Origin: Streptococcus mitis
GTDB taxonomy: Bacteria; Bacillota; Bacilli; Lactobacillales; Streptococcaceae
Direction: 5' to 3'
DNA length: 64,000 nt
Assembly (NCBI RefSeq): GCF_001579045.1
Contig: NZ_KQ970262.1
Location: 481,661 to 545,660 of the forward strand
The position numbers and the translations under genes were made by a program. The notes under the pieces are model-generated. The model had not been told where the DNA came from, made no database searches, and saw only the letters and a list, made by a program, of their open reading frames with translations. Shown here in pieces: positions 46,929 to 56,655 of this stretch (the first letter of the stretch is position 1; each line of letters opens with the position of its first letter).

Positions 46929-48653
46929 CTAGTCCTCCTTACCATGTTGGGAGGCATTGATTTCTCGATAAACTTGACTAGATTTCATCAAGTCCTCGTG
47001 CTTGCCGATAGCTAGGAGCTCTCCTTTTTCTAAGAGTAGAATCTGGTCAGCCATCTGTAAAGTCGAGGTTCGTTGAGAGATCAAAATTAAGCTCGTATTT
47101 GGCAGATTTTTTCGAATAGATTTCAAGAGCTTGGACTCGGTAATGGTGTCGAGGGCCGAAGTCGCATCATCTAGGATGAGAAACGGAGCTTGGCGCAATA
47201 CTGCTCGAGCGACCGACAGCCTTTGTTTTTGTCCGCCTGAGAAATTTCGTCCTCCTGCCTCAACTAGGGCATCCAAGAGTCCTTCCTTTTCACTTACAAA
47301 ATCCTTAGCTTGCGCAATTTCTAAGGCCTGCCAAATTTCTTGGTCAGTTACTTCTTGATGTAAACCTAGAGTCAGGTTGGAACGAATAGTCCCTTTAAAG
47401 AGTTCGACTTTTTGAGATACATAGGCAATCCAAGACCGCCACTCCTCAAGATTACGAGGACTACGTCCATTTCGATAAAGGTCTATGCTCCCCTTGTCTG
47501 CTGGATAAAGACCAAGTAAGACTTGCACCAAGCTTGATTTACCAGAACCAGTTCCTCCAATGATACCAAGGATTTGTCCTTGAGTCATATCAAAGGAAAT
47601 GTTTCTCATAGAAGGCTGAGCCGCATCAGGATAGGTAAAGGTCAGTTCTTGGACTTGTAAAACCCGATTACTGATAGCTTGCTTTTGCTCTAATTCTGAA
47701 TGAATATCTTCTGGAGACTCAGCAAAGACTTCCTCGATTCGCTTCGCAGAGATGTAGGACTGGTTGAGAGAATTTATCAGCATGGCTAGCTTGACCAATT
47801 CCACCAAGATCTGTAAGAGATAGTTGATGAGGGCAATGAGAGCACCTTGACTGAGCAAGCCTCCTTGAATAGAAATATAGCCCTGCCAGATAATAATAAG
47901 GAGAGTTCCATTGACAATCAGATAGGTCAGGGGTGTTAATAAACTGGACCAGAAACCTGTCTTTTCTTGTAATCTAGCATAGACTTGGTTAAGGGTTTGA
48001 AAAATCTGTAACTCTCGTTTTTCTTGTCCAAAAGCACGAATAACTCGCATCCCTTGTAATTGCTGGCGTGTTTCCTGAACTAGTTGGTCCGTTTTCTTTC
48101 TGAGACTGCTGTAGAGAGGATTGACTAACCGAGAAAGGCCTACAATGACGACTGTCAAAATGACAACCATGACTAAGAACCAGAGAGTCAGCTCAGCCGA
48201 GATGCGATAGGCCATAAAAATGGCCCCAAAAACGATAATGGGCGCTCGCAAAAAGAGACGTAGGAATTGATTGATACCAATCTGAATCTGGTAAGTGTCC
48301 GAAATCAAGCGAGTCACCAAGCTAGAAGTTGTCAAACGGTCTCTGCTGTCCTTAGGTAAAGACAAAATATGACGATAAAGATCGTTTGTCAATTCCTTGG
48401 CAAAACCTACCGCAGCCTTAGCTGAGTAGAACTGGGCTATTAAGGCCACTACAACACCAATTACTGCAAAGATAAGGAGCAGGCCAATCTGCATCCAGAG
48501 ATGACCTTGATTTCTTTGGGGCAAGGATTGGTCAACAATCCCAGCAATCACCATGGGAACCAAGAGCTCAAACACAGCTTCAAGTAGCTTGAACAAAGGT
48601 GCTAAAATCGATTCTCTGATGTAGGGTTTAAAGTAAGATAGTAAGTGTTTCAT
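46929..48653 (-). CDS. ABC exporter half-transporter (degenerate ATPase site)
   Basis: A 574-residue partner with six membrane helices and an ATPase domain: Walker A GGTGSGKSS near 368, signature FSGGQKQRLS near 472 and Walker B FLILDDATSALD. The catalytic glutamate after Walker B is Asp here, the usual sign of the inactive site in heterodimeric exporters such as TM287/288. GAAGGGA precedes the ATG. The next gene is translationally linked. Confidence 0.88.
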   Translation of the reverse strand: MKHLLSYFKPYIRESILAPLFKLLEAVFELLVPMVIAGIVDQSLPQRNQGHLWMQIGLLLIFAVIGVVVALIAQFYSAKAAVGFAKELTNDLYRHILSLPKDSRDRLTTSSLVTRLISDTYQIQIGINQFLRLFLRAPIIVFGAIFMAYRISAELTLWFLVMVVILTVVIVGLSRLVNPLYSSLRKKTDQLVQETRQQLQGMRVIRAFGQEKRELQIFQTLNQVYARLQEKTGFWSSLLTPLTYLIVNGTLLIIIWQGYISIQGGLLSQGALIALINYLLQILVELVKLAMLINSLNQSYISAKRIEEVFAESPEDIHSELEQKQAISNRVLQVQELTFTYPDAAQPSMRNISFDMTQGQILGIIGGTGSGKSSLVQVLLGLYPADKGSIDLYRNGRSPRNLEEWRSWIAYVSQKVELFKGTIRSNLTLGLHQEVTDQEIWQALEIAQAKDFVSEKEGLLDALVEAGGRNFSGGQKQRLSVARAVLRQAPFLILDDATSALDTITESKLLKSIRKNLPNTSLILISQRTSTLQMADQILLLEKGELLAIGKHEDLMKSSQVYREINASQHGKED

Positions 48654-48713
48654 AAATCCCTTCTATTCGTTTTCTAGAAATGAAGAAAGTGGGAAGCACC
48701 CACCATCTCTGAT

Positions 48714-49652
48714 TTATTTGTTTAAGTAAGGTAGTAGATAGCCATATCCTGCTTCTTCCATCTCATCCTTGGCCACAAAGCGCAAGGAAGCAGAATTGAT
48801 ACAGTAACGGAGGCCACCTAACTCCCGAGGGCCATCTGTGAAAACATGACCCAAGTGAGCATTGCCTGACCGAGAACGAACTTCAATTCGCTCCATTCCA
48901 TGACTGAGATCCTTGTAATAATGAATCAATTCCTTAGAAATCGGACGGCTAAAACTTGGCCAACCACATCCTGAGGCAAACTTATCCTTGGCAAAAAAGA
49001 GTGGCTCACCCGTCGTGATGTCAACATAAATCCCTTCTTCAAAGGTTTGGTCATAGGCATTGGTAAATGGAGCCTCTGTAGCAGCTTCTTGGGTAACACG
49101 ATAGGACTCTTCGGTTAAGCTTTCTTTTAACACCTCTTGACTAGGTTTTTCATAATTTGCTGCGTCAATCAATGGCTTCTCAGCATCGGTCACATCGATA
49201 TGACAGTAACCTGAAGGATTTTTCTTAAGATAGTCTTGATGGTAGTCTTCAGCCAGAATGTAATGACGTAGTTTCTCCACCTCTACTGCAATCTTTCGCC
49301 CAAGCATGCGCTCCTGCTCCTGCACCACTGTGTAGATAGCTGGCAAATCAGCTTCATCCTGGTAATAAATCCCAGTTCGATATTGGCGACCACGGTCATT
49401 CCCTTGTTGATTGATGGATAAAGGGTCGATGACACGGAAATAATAAAGCAAAATTTCTCTGAGTGACACTGCCTTCTCATCGTAAATCACTTGAACTGTT
49501 TCTGCATGGTCTGTTTCCTTGAGCAGCTGGTAATTGGTTATTTCGACTTGCCCATTAGCGTAGCCAACACTGGTTGCTAGCACTCCAGAAATGCGTGAAA
49601 AATATTCCTCTAGGCCCCAAAAACAACCACCTGCTAGATAAATTTCTGCCAT
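48714..49652 (-). CDS. msrAB: MsrA-MsrB fused methionine sulfoxide reductase
   Basis: A 312-residue two-domain repair enzyme. The MsrA part (residues 1-155) has the catalytic GGCFWG at 8-13 and reduces the S form of oxidised methionine. The MsrB part (about 175-310) has SGCGWPSF and the catalytic cysteine in [11 protein letters not shown], reducing the R form. No signal peptide, so this is the cytoplasmic form (pneumococci also carry a surface form elsewhere). Stands alone between BOX and the ABC pair. Confidence 0.95.
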   Translation of the reverse strand: MAEIYLAGGCFWGLEEYFSRISGVLATSVGYANGQVEITNYQLLKETDHAETVQVIYDEKAVSLREILLYYFRVIDPLSINQQGNDRGRQYRTGIYYQDEADLPAIYTVVQEQERMLGRKIAVEVEKLRHYILAEDYHQDYLKKNPSGYCHIDVTDAEKPLIDAANYEKPSQEVLKESLTEESYRVTQEAATEAPFTNAYDQTFEEGIYVDITTGEPLFFAKDKFASGCGWPSFSRPISKELIHYYKDLSHGMERIEVRSRSGNAHLGHVFTDGPRELGGLRYCINSASLRFVAKDEMEEAGYGYLLPYLNK

Positions 49653-49682
49653 CTTTATTTCTCCTTTATCAAGTTTTTAACT

Positions 49683-49843
49683 AATACTCTTCGAAAATCT
49701 CTTCAAACCACGTCAGCTTACATCTGCAACCTCAAAACAGTATTTTGAGCTAACTTCGTCAGTTCTATTCACAACCTCAAAACACTGTTTTGAGCAGCCT
49801 GCGGCTAACTTCCTAGTTTGCTCTTTGATTTTCATTGAGTATA
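49683..49843 (-). repeat. BOX element
   Basis: A second BOX repeat, in A1-B1-C1 form and the same orientation as the one at 44849. Lies between thrB and msrAB. Confidence 0.92.
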
Positions 49844-49854
49844 AACCTCTTTTC

Positions 49855-49898
49855 AAAAAAAGGATAGGAAGCCCTCTGGTCAAGTGGTTTCCCCATCC
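49855..49898 (-). terminator. Terminator of the hom-thrB operon
   Basis: A long imperfect stem (GGATGGGGAAACC with GGGCTTCCTATCC) followed by seven T on the minus strand, 14 bp after thrB. Confidence 0.8.
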
Positions 49899-49911
49899 TA
49901 TCTTCTATTCT

Positions 49912-50781
49912 TTATTTTGCTTCTACACGGACACCTTGGGTATCAACCTTCAAGTCATGCAGTTTGCCTTTGAAGGGTTGCTTTTCCAATTCTGCCTTAA
50001 TCGTTGGCATCTTGTCATGAGAAGCCAAAATCATAACTGTAGGCCCAGCACCAGAGAGGTAGGTTGCATAGGCACCATTTTCTTTGGCTACTTGCTTAAT
50101 CGTCGCAAATTCTCTCACCAAGTCCTGACGATAGCGTTCGTGGAAGAGGTCTCCCTCGATTGCTTGACCAGCTGTCACCATGTCTCCTGCCAACAAGGCC
50201 GCAACCGCAACATTGGCGATAGAACTAGCTGCAACAGCTTCCTTGTAAGACAATTTCTTAGGTAAGACGCCACGGCTGTCTCGAGTACGCAATTCATAGT
50301 TTGGAATGTAGGCTAGGAAGTCACACTCTGGGAAATCTGCTACGATAGCAGAAACTTGCCCATCAACGGAGCTTGCAATAACGAGATTACCATAAATGGC
50401 CGGAGCTACATTGTCAGGATGTCCTTCAATCTTGGTCGCTAACTGCAATTTTTCATGGTCAGATAAGTTGAGATTCCCCAGTTGGTTGGCTAGTTCAATC
50501 CCAGCAACAATAACCGAGCTAGAAGAACCCAAACCACGCGCCAAGGGAACATTACTAGTCATTTTCAAACGTCTAGGTTGCAAGTCTGGTACAATTTGCA
50601 AAGCGATTTTGAGCAAAAGATTGCGCTCGTCATGGGGAATCCATTTGCCAATCTGGTGCTCGATCAACCACTCATCTCTTTCTTCGCAGACCTCGATTTG
50701 AAGGTACTTGGTTACAGCTACACCGACCGAGTCAAAACCCGGCCCGATATTGGCACTGGTTGCAGGTACAATAATCTTCAT
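49912..50781 (-). CDS. thrB: Homoserine kinase
   Basis: A 289-residue GHMP kinase that phosphorylates homoserine in threonine synthesis. ATP-binding motif [16 protein letters not shown] lies near 80-95; the N-terminal [16 protein letters not shown] is typical for ThrB. Starts two bases after the stop of hom and shares its transcript. Confidence 0.96.
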   Translation of the reverse strand: MKIIVPATSANIGPGFDSVGVAVTKYLQIEVCEERDEWLIEHQIGKWIPHDERNLLLKIALQIVPDLQPRRLKMTSNVPLARGLGSSSSVIVAGIELANQLGNLNLSDHEKLQLATKIEGHPDNVAPAIYGNLVIASSVDGQVSAIVADFPECDFLAYIPNYELRTRDSRGVLPKKLSYKEAVAASSIANVAVAALLAGDMVTAGQAIEGDLFHERYRQDLVREFATIKQVAKENGAYATYLSGAGPTVMILASHDKMPTIKAELEKQPFKGKLHDLKVDTQGVRVEAK

Positions 50782-50782
50782 C

Positions 50783-52069
50783 TTATTCTCCTAGCACCTT
50801 GAAGGTATTCAATAGGTCGAATTCTGAAACCTTCTTCAATTCAGCTGAGACATTTTCAAGCTGGGCTTTATCAATCTTGTGTGTAATGATCACAACACGC
50901 GCCTTGTCACCCTCTTTTCCGTCTTGGAGGATTTGCTTGAAGGAAATGTCTTGAGCATTAAAAATTTCAGCCAACTTCAAGACCTGACCTTTTGAGTCTG
51001 GTGCCAAGATTGAGAAGTAGTAGTTTGCTTTGACATCCTCAGGATTTGCCAAGACCAAATCACGGCTATATTCGTTGAAGTCTTTACCGATGGTTCTATC
51101 ATTCAGGCGACGAACGATACGAACAATATCAGCTACAACACTTGTTGCAGTTGGTTTTTGACCAGCACCTGGTCCGTAGTACATAGACTCACCAATACCG
51201 ATAGATTCTACAAAGACAGCGTTCATGACGCCATTCACACTAGCAAGTGGGTGTGCTTCAGGAAGGAAGGTTGGAGTCACTTCTGCAGCAATACCTGAAG
51301 GAGTTTCCTCGATTGAACCAACCAATTTCACTACATAACCCAAGTCTTGAGCTACAGCTACGTCTTCTGGTGTGATGTTTCGAATTCCCTTGTGGGCTAC
51401 ATCATCAAAGGAAACCTTCATACCAAAGGCAAATTGGCTCAAAATCACCATCTTGTAGGCTGCATCAATCCCATCTACGTCATTCGTCGGGTCGCTTTCT
51501 GCAAAACCAAGTCTTTGCGCTTCCGCTAGAGCATCATCGTAAGACCAGCCTTCTTCCACCATCTTGGTCATCATGAAGTTGGAAGTTCCGTTGACTACTC
51601 CAAGCACGCGCGTGATTTTATCAGAAGCCAAGGAATTTGCTAAAGTACGAAGAATTGGAATCCCACCAGCTACTGCTGCTTCGTAGTAAAGTGCTACATT
51701 ATGCTCTTTAGCGATTTCTAACAATTCTGCGCCATGGACAGCCAAAAGGTCCTTGTTAGCAGTAACAACGTGTTTTCCAGCTTCCAAGGCACGAGTGATA
51801 AAAGTTTTAGCTGGTTCGATACGCCCCATCAATTCCACTACGATGGTAATGTCTTGGTCTGACAAAATATCATCCACATTGGTTACAAAGTTAAAGTCAT
51901 TCCCTGCTGCAAGCAAGCGATTCTTTTCATCTTCATCCTTGACCAATACCTTAGCAACTTCAATCTCTGAATGTGCTGATTGATTGATTTTTTCTCCATT
52001 TTCCTTTAGGAGGAAAGGCACGCCACTTGCAACGGTACCAAATCCTAGTAAAGCAATTTTAACTGTCAT
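50783..52069 (-). CDS. hom: Homoserine dehydrogenase
   Basis: A 428-residue NAD(P)-dependent enzyme of the Asp-derived amino acid pathway: Rossmann motif [12 protein letters not shown], the family segment [11 protein letters not shown] near 175, and a C-terminal ACT domain for feedback control. The start MTVKIAL follows CGAGGAG by 7 bp; the frame is open 11 more codons upstream but those cover the promoter. First gene of hom-thrB. Confidence 0.96.
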   Translation of the reverse strand: MTVKIALLGFGTVASGVPFLLKENGEKINQSAHSEIEVAKVLVKDEDEKNRLLAAGNDFNFVTNVDDILSDQDITIVVELMGRIEPAKTFITRALEAGKHVVTANKDLLAVHGAELLEIAKEHNVALYYEAAVAGGIPILRTLANSLASDKITRVLGVVNGTSNFMMTKMVEEGWSYDDALAEAQRLGFAESDPTNDVDGIDAAYKMVILSQFAFGMKVSFDDVAHKGIRNITPEDVAVAQDLGYVVKLVGSIEETPSGIAAEVTPTFLPEAHPLASVNGVMNAVFVESIGIGESMYYGPGAGQKPTATSVVADIVRIVRRLNDRTIGKDFNEYSRDLVLANPEDVKANYYFSILAPDSKGQVLKLAEIFNAQDISFKQILQDGKEGDKARVVIITHKIDKAQLENVSAELKKVSEFDLLNTFKVLGE

Positions 52070-52100
52070 GTTTGTCTCCTCGAAATTTTCTAATATAGCC

Positions 52101-52106
52101 ATTATA
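52101..52106 (-). promoter_or_regulatory. Extended -10 promoter of hom-thrB
   Basis: TGTTATAAT on the minus strand, an extended -10 box 30 bp upstream of the hom ATG. The -35 region is poor. Confidence 0.5.
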
Positions 52107-52155
52107 ACAGAATTTTGTGAAAATTCCTATTATAGTAAATCACTATTTCAGTATA

Positions 52156-52182
52156 AAAAGAAAAACGAATCCCATGATTCGT
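52156..52182 (-). terminator. Terminator after mecA
   Basis: ACGAATC pairs with GATTCGT around a 4-nt loop, followed by TTTTCTTTTT on the minus strand. Confidence 0.8.
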
Positions 52183-52214
52183 CTTTCTTGATAGATGAAA
52201 ATTGATTTTAAAAA

Positions 52215-52955
52215 TTATGAACCAATCTTTTGCAGATTAAGTACTGCATCGTGATTCATCAAGACTTGACCATACTCTTGCAAGACTGAACGACTGATGT
52301 CACTATCATCCGCAAACTCGCGCATACGGGCCAACAGCCAAGCTGGATATGGACTTGGATGATTTTCAATATCCACTAAAATGGTCAAATAATAGCGCTC
52401 ATTCATCTTGTAGAGTTCAGAAGTTTCCATCTCAAAAGTCACTGTCTGGGCAAAAGCCACCAAGTCAGCCAACTTAGCAAAAGAAAGGATGTAATAGATG
52501 TAAGGCTCTTTCTTGCTTTCAACTTCTTGTTGTTCCTGCTCCTGCTCTTCTTCCTTGGCTTCGACTTGCTCAAGAGATTGAATGGCTTCGATATCATCCT
52601 TGGTTTTGTCTGCGATGCTTTTTTCCAGGGTTTTGATAAATTCATCTGGAGACATTTGAGCCAATTCTTCCATATCTGGCAAATCCGATAAGTCTTCAAA
52701 ATCTAGATTTTGGTCAATCTTTGATTTAGTTACAAAGACATCTACCTTATCAGGTTTTGGAGTCACACGGAAGCTCAACATGCCTGTATCCAGAAAGCTC
52801 TCAGGCATCTCTAACTCATCCAAGATAGCATAAAAGAACTCTTCTGTTTTTTCTTGAGGAACGAGAAAGTCAGCAATCTCCATGCCACGATCCATCAAAT
52901 CCTCTAAAGACATCGTGATTTTCAAAGTTGTATCACTAATTTGTTTCATTTTCAT
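52215..52955 (-). CDS. mecA: Adaptor protein MecA
   Basis: A 246-residue adaptor that hands substrates to the ClpC ATPase; in streptococci it targets the competence sigma factor ComX. N-terminal substrate-binding part MKMKQISDTTLKITM, an acidic Glu/Gln-rich linker (about 140-155), and C-terminal ClpC-binding domain. The start at MKMKQ follows GAGG; five upstream codons are excluded. Confidence 0.93.
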   Translation of the reverse strand: MKMKQISDTTLKITMSLEDLMDRGMEIADFLVPQEKTEEFFYAILDELEMPESFLDTGMLSFRVTPKPDKVDVFVTKSKIDQNLDFEDLSDLPDMEELAQMSPDEFIKTLEKSIADKTKDDIEAIQSLEQVEAKEEEQEQEQQEVESKKEPYIYYILSFAKLADLVAFAQTVTFEMETSELYKMNERYYLTILVDIENHPSPYPAWLLARMREFADDSDISRSVLQEYGQVLMNHDAVLNLQKIGS

Positions 52956-52986
52956 TGCTAGTAACCTCATACTTTCAGTTCTATCT

Positions 52987-53015
52987 ATTATACTAGATTT
53001 TTACGATTTTATCAA
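52987..53015 (-). promoter_or_regulatory. Promoter of mecA
   Basis: TTGATA and a perfect TATAAT on the minus strand, spaced exactly 17 bp, 32 bp upstream of the mecA ATG. The rest of 53016-53155 shows no gene. Confidence 0.7.
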
Positions 53016-53155
53016 AAGAAGGCTCCTCTATACGGATAGATTTCCCCTAGGGTAACTTCTGTAGAAGACTCTAAAAGAAAATTTCTGCAGACAAATAGAA
53101 AAAGCCTTCCAAATCGGCTCTTAGCCAACTTTGAAGACCTGATGCATCAGAATGC

Positions 53156-54190
53156 TTATAATTTAAAGGTTGCTACACCGAGGATAGAACGATTTAAGTT
53201 TCTGAGAATTTGAAGACTTTGCTCAAATTTCTTATAACGAGTCACTCCATACTCTTCAACAAGAAGGACTGTATCTCTTTCTAAAAGCGATGGCACATCT
53301 TGTAAATCGACAAAATGCATTCCTTTTAAAGACTCTTGATTTTGTTTCAATTTATCTAGGATAGCTTTGTTTGAGCTAACGATAGTCAATTCCTGTCCAG
53401 CATTTTTGTATGACAAAACATCTGCTAGGTTGGCAATTGTTGTGATCTCTGTTACAAAATCAATTTGATATTGAGAAAAATCACCTGCTCTATTGATTGT
53501 TGGATTAAAGAGATAAACCAATACATTTCCCATCACAACCAAAATCACACAGACTACTCCAATAATAGCTAAACGGAGAATCAAGTTTTTCACATTTAAG
53601 CCAAGCGCTGTTTCACCATTTGCATTCAATTCTTTAGAGTTGATGGTTTCCAATTTTTCAATTTTTACATTTGCATAGACATGTTTAAATTTCTCAATCA
53701 ATCCATCAATTTTTCGCTCTAACAAGTCATTGACATCTTTACTTGGTGTCAAAATTTTCACACCGACCCCTGCATCGTCAATCATATAGTAGACGGTCAA
53801 TTTTTTCCACCAATAGTCATTCGTTGAATTTTTCAAGGTTGTTTCTGTCGTGTCTAATTCACTGGCAATTTTTTTCAGTTCACTCGGTTCTACATCATTG
53901 AAAAGATAAGCTCCATTCAAATTCCCATCAATCAATTTCCCGTAGAAATCACTATAACCACCAATTTGATGATTCAAAATCGTTTTAGCTGAATCTTCTG
54001 GAGGGGTGATTTTATAGCTGATATAAGTTGAATAACTTGTTGTGTCTTTGACAGTATTTTTATTCTTAACTGCTTTAATTGTAAATGGTACAGCAATAAG
54101 AGCAAATAAAGCGATGAGAGCTAAAATATTTGCTTTTCGTTTTTTATAAAGATTTGCAAACAAATCAGCTACTGAATAATGTTCAAACAT
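53156..54190 (-). CDS. tarQ: Wzz-like membrane protein of the teichoic acid locus
   Basis: A 344-residue protein with one membrane helix at 18-40, a central extracellular domain (about 45-205), a second helix at about 208-232, and a cytoplasmic tail resembling a tyrosine-kinase-like fold without Walker motifs. This is the layout of Wzz/polysaccharide co-polymerases. It overlaps the polymerase gene by 8 bp. I believe this pair was named TarQ/TarP as the pneumococcal teichoic acid polymerase complex; the symbol rests on memory. Confidence 0.72.
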   Translation of the reverse strand: MFEHYSVADLFANLYKKRKANILALIALFALIAVPFTIKAVKNKNTVKDTTSYSTYISYKITPPEDSAKTILNHQIGGYSDFYGKLIDGNLNGAYLFNDVEPSELKKIASELDTTETTLKNSTNDYWWKKLTVYYMIDDAGVGVKILTPSKDVNDLLERKIDGLIEKFKHVYANVKIEKLETINSKELNANGETALGLNVKNLILRLAIIGVVCVILVVMGNVLVYLFNPTINRAGDFSQYQIDFVTEITTIANLADVLSYKNAGQELTIVSSNKAILDKLKQNQESLKGMHFVDLQDVPSLLERDTVLLVEEYGVTRYKKFEQSLQILRNLNRSILGVATFKL

Positions 54191-55652
54191 GATTTTTTTC
54201 TCCTTTGTTGAGTAGATACTGGTTCTCTTTTGTAAGCATTTTTGCTACAAATATAATCACAAGAACAATTCCCCAGAATTGCATTGTAAATAGATTGAAG
54301 AAACTTTCTGAAAAGCTACTTCTTGGCATAAAGAATAGATTATTCAAGATGAGTAGGGACAAGGCAAATAGGATTGTTCTTGAACGATAGGCTACTTGCA
54401 GCATGGCTATGAATAGCATACCGAGTAAGAGACTAAGTAGAAAGACCCCTATCATACCATAGTCTGTATACAACTCCATGATATAACTACTTCCGATACC
54501 ATGTCCTTTCAAGTATTCCTTGTTCAAAACAAGATAGGACAAATTGTGGGCATAACTATTACTATCGATAGCTAGCTCCACACTATTGGTTGTATGTTCA
54601 AAGGCTTTTCCTCCGAAAATGGCCCCCAAGCTTCCCCTTGCAAAATAATCAAGAACAGGACCAAAAGTAAAATTACGGAAATCTCGGTAAGGGAGGCTAC
54701 TGTTAAATAGAAAACCTCGAGCCAGAACACCAAAACTAGTTCCTTGTTTATAGATAAAGTCAAGTAAGATATCCCAGAAACCTGTATGGGAAACTTGGAC
54801 ATTATCCCGTACATAATTGAGCACTCCCATCGCTAACATGAGAATAGGAGAACCCACAAAAATCGCTAACTTTTCTTTAAACCCAATCCATTTTCCTTTT
54901 TCAGTTTGCTCCCGCATAAAGTAATAAACAAAAGCAAATAAAATACTTAAAATAAAGGGATTTCGTGTCCCGATTGCCAAATGAATGGTATTGGCTGCAA
55001 TAAAGGAGACAAGCACTGCTGTGGCCTGCAATTTCTTTGGCTTGGTTGCCAGATACATACACATTGCGTAGACCGTAAAGGTAGACAAAATGTAGGTAAA
55101 ATAAGGCAGTTTACTTTCAAAATTTGCATAGTAGGCATAGTAGGAAGTCTGCAAGCGATACAGGAGCCGTTCGAATAACCGAATGAAATAGAAAGGATAG
55201 GTGAGAAGAAAAACTCCTAGCGAAACAAAGCGTAACCGCTTGGTATAAACCTCTTTTAGAGAATTTCCTATATTTGCTACTTTTATTTTCTTCCTAGCTA
55301 TGAAGTAACGAGCCAGGACGCCTCCTGTGGTCAAGCCCAGAATAGAAACCATGACGACTATAAAGGCAAAGCGATAGGCTATGGGATGATAGGTATCCAA
55401 AGCGCCATCTCTAAAATAATCAATGGTCGGCCTTGATACCAGAAATACAAAAATAGTTAAAAAGAAAATAAAATGGATTAAGTAATACTTGATATCATTC
55501 CAACAAGCAATTAAGCTACTAACCAGTAAGAACAATAAAGTAGAAAGCAAGCTAACATTGTTATTATTAAACAGATACACAATTCCACTTACTAGTGTCA
55601 AAGCATAGCTGACTATGGTCAAACTAAATAATAATCGTTTTCCATCAATCAC
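54183..55652 (-). CDS. tarP: Wzy-like polymerase of teichoic acid repeats
   Basis: A 489-residue membrane protein with about 12 helices and a large extracellular loop (about 330-390), typical of O-antigen/oligosaccharide repeat polymerases. It starts with GTG after GGGGGTGAG. In the operon with LicD, two glycosyltransferases and the Wzz-like protein it most likely joins teichoic acid repeat units on the outer face of the membrane. Confidence 0.78.
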   Translation of the reverse strand: MIDGKRLLFSLTIVSYALTLVSGIVYLFNNNNVSLLSTLLFLLVSSLIACWNDIKYYLIHFIFFLTIFVFLVSRPTIDYFRDGALDTYHPIAYRFAFIVVMVSILGLTTGGVLARYFIARKKIKVANIGNSLKEVYTKRLRFVSLGVFLLTYPFYFIRLFERLLYRLQTSYYAYYANFESKLPYFTYILSTFTVYAMCMYLATKPKKLQATAVLVSFIAANTIHLAIGTRNPFILSILFAFVYYFMREQTEKGKWIGFKEKLAIFVGSPILMLAMGVLNYVRDNVQVSHTGFWDILLDFIYKQGTSFGVLARGFLFNSSLPYRDFRNFTFGPVLDYFARGSLGAIFGGKAFEHTTNSVELAIDSNSYAHNLSYLVLNKEYLKGHGIGSSYIMELYTDYGMIGVFLLSLLLGMLFIAMLQVAYRSRTILFALSLLILNNLFFMPRSSFSESFFNLFTMQFWGIVLVIIFVAKMLTKENQYLLNKGEKNHV

Positions 55653-55667
55653 TTGCTCACCCCCGTT

Positions 55668-56654
55668 CTAATGTAATTTTTTAGATTTTTCAATATTTTT
55701 CAGTAATAAGAATCGGTATAAGGAAATATTTATGAATAGGGCCAAAGCACTAATTCTTCTCCCCTTACGGAAAATTGGATTCCTAGCAATAGCAAAGGCA
55801 TGGACTTTTAAAAAACGATGAATCTGAGAATAGGCTTCAAACTGTTTATACTGATCATCTAGCAACATCTTATCCAGAATAAAGAAATGGGCATAGGCCA
55901 ATCTGAAAAAAGCAACCTCTTTCAAGTCAGGATAGTTTTTCACAACTTCATTATAAAACTTTTGATAGATATCAATATAGGCTAAATCCTTCTTTGCATA
56001 GGGTTTAGTTGTAATACTATCCCCTCTATGGAAATAGTAATAATAGGGTTTGGTATTAACCACGTACTTCTTAGCCAACTTAATCAAATCAAAATGGTAA
56101 TAGGCATCTTCGTAAATCAACCCCTTAGGAAAGGATAGGGCAGTTGCAATCTCTCTCTTGATTAGCTTATTGCAGATCGTTCCAGGTATTTTTTCACCTA
56201 TGAGGTATTCCTTTAGAAATGTTTGAGAATCACAAACAAAATAGTCATCCTGATTAGCTGACTGTGGGCTTTCATCATTAGCATAGACATTCATGACACC
56301 ACAGCTTGAAACATCCGCATCTTCTTGAACTAATTGCTCATATAAGCTCTGAATCATTTCTGGATGGATATAATCATCTGAGTCAATAAAAATCAGATAA
56401 TCCCCGTGAGCCTGCTTCATTCCATCATTTCGCGCTTGCGACAATCCTTCGTTCTTTTTATGAAGTACTGACACCCTGTCATCTTGTTCAGCGATTGAAT
56501 CACACAAGCGACCACTCTCATCTGTTGCACCATCATCAACAAGAATGATTTCCAGATTTTGATAAGTCTGCTTCTGAATGGAAGCTATCGATTTTTCTAG
56601 GTACTGCGCCACATTATAGACTGGCACAATGACACTAATTAATGCAGTTTCCAT
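55668..56654 (-). CDS. Family 2 glycosyltransferase (teichoic acid)
   Basis: A 328-residue GT-A glycosyltransferase with ISVIVPVYNVAQYLEKS at the N-terminus, LVDDGATDES and the metal-binding IDSDDY near 98. C-terminal half is helical and basic, as for membrane-associated enzymes. ATG one base after the stop of the GT4 gene with GAGGAG in its last codons. Sugar transferred is not evident; adds a residue to the teichoic acid repeat unit by context. Confidence 0.85.
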   Translation of the reverse strand: METALISVIVPVYNVAQYLEKSIASIQKQTYQNLEIILVDDGATDESGRLCDSIAEQDDRVSVLHKKNEGLSQARNDGMKQAHGDYLIFIDSDDYIHPEMIQSLYEQLVQEDADVSSCGVMNVYANDESPQSANQDDYFVCDSQTFLKEYLIGEKIPGTICNKLIKREIATALSFPKGLIYEDAYYHFDLIKLAKKYVVNTKPYYYYFHRGDSITTKPYAKKDLAYIDIYQKFYNEVVKNYPDLKEVAFFRLAYAHFFILDKMLLDDQYKQFEAYSQIHRFLKVHAFAIARNPIFRKGRRISALALFINISLYRFLLLKNIEKSKKLH

Positions 56655-56655
56655 G

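Noticed and set aside
53098-53130. Terminator after the Wzz-like gene
   Set aside because: Only a four- to five-bp stem with a loose loop could be drawn before the T-run; too weak to list.
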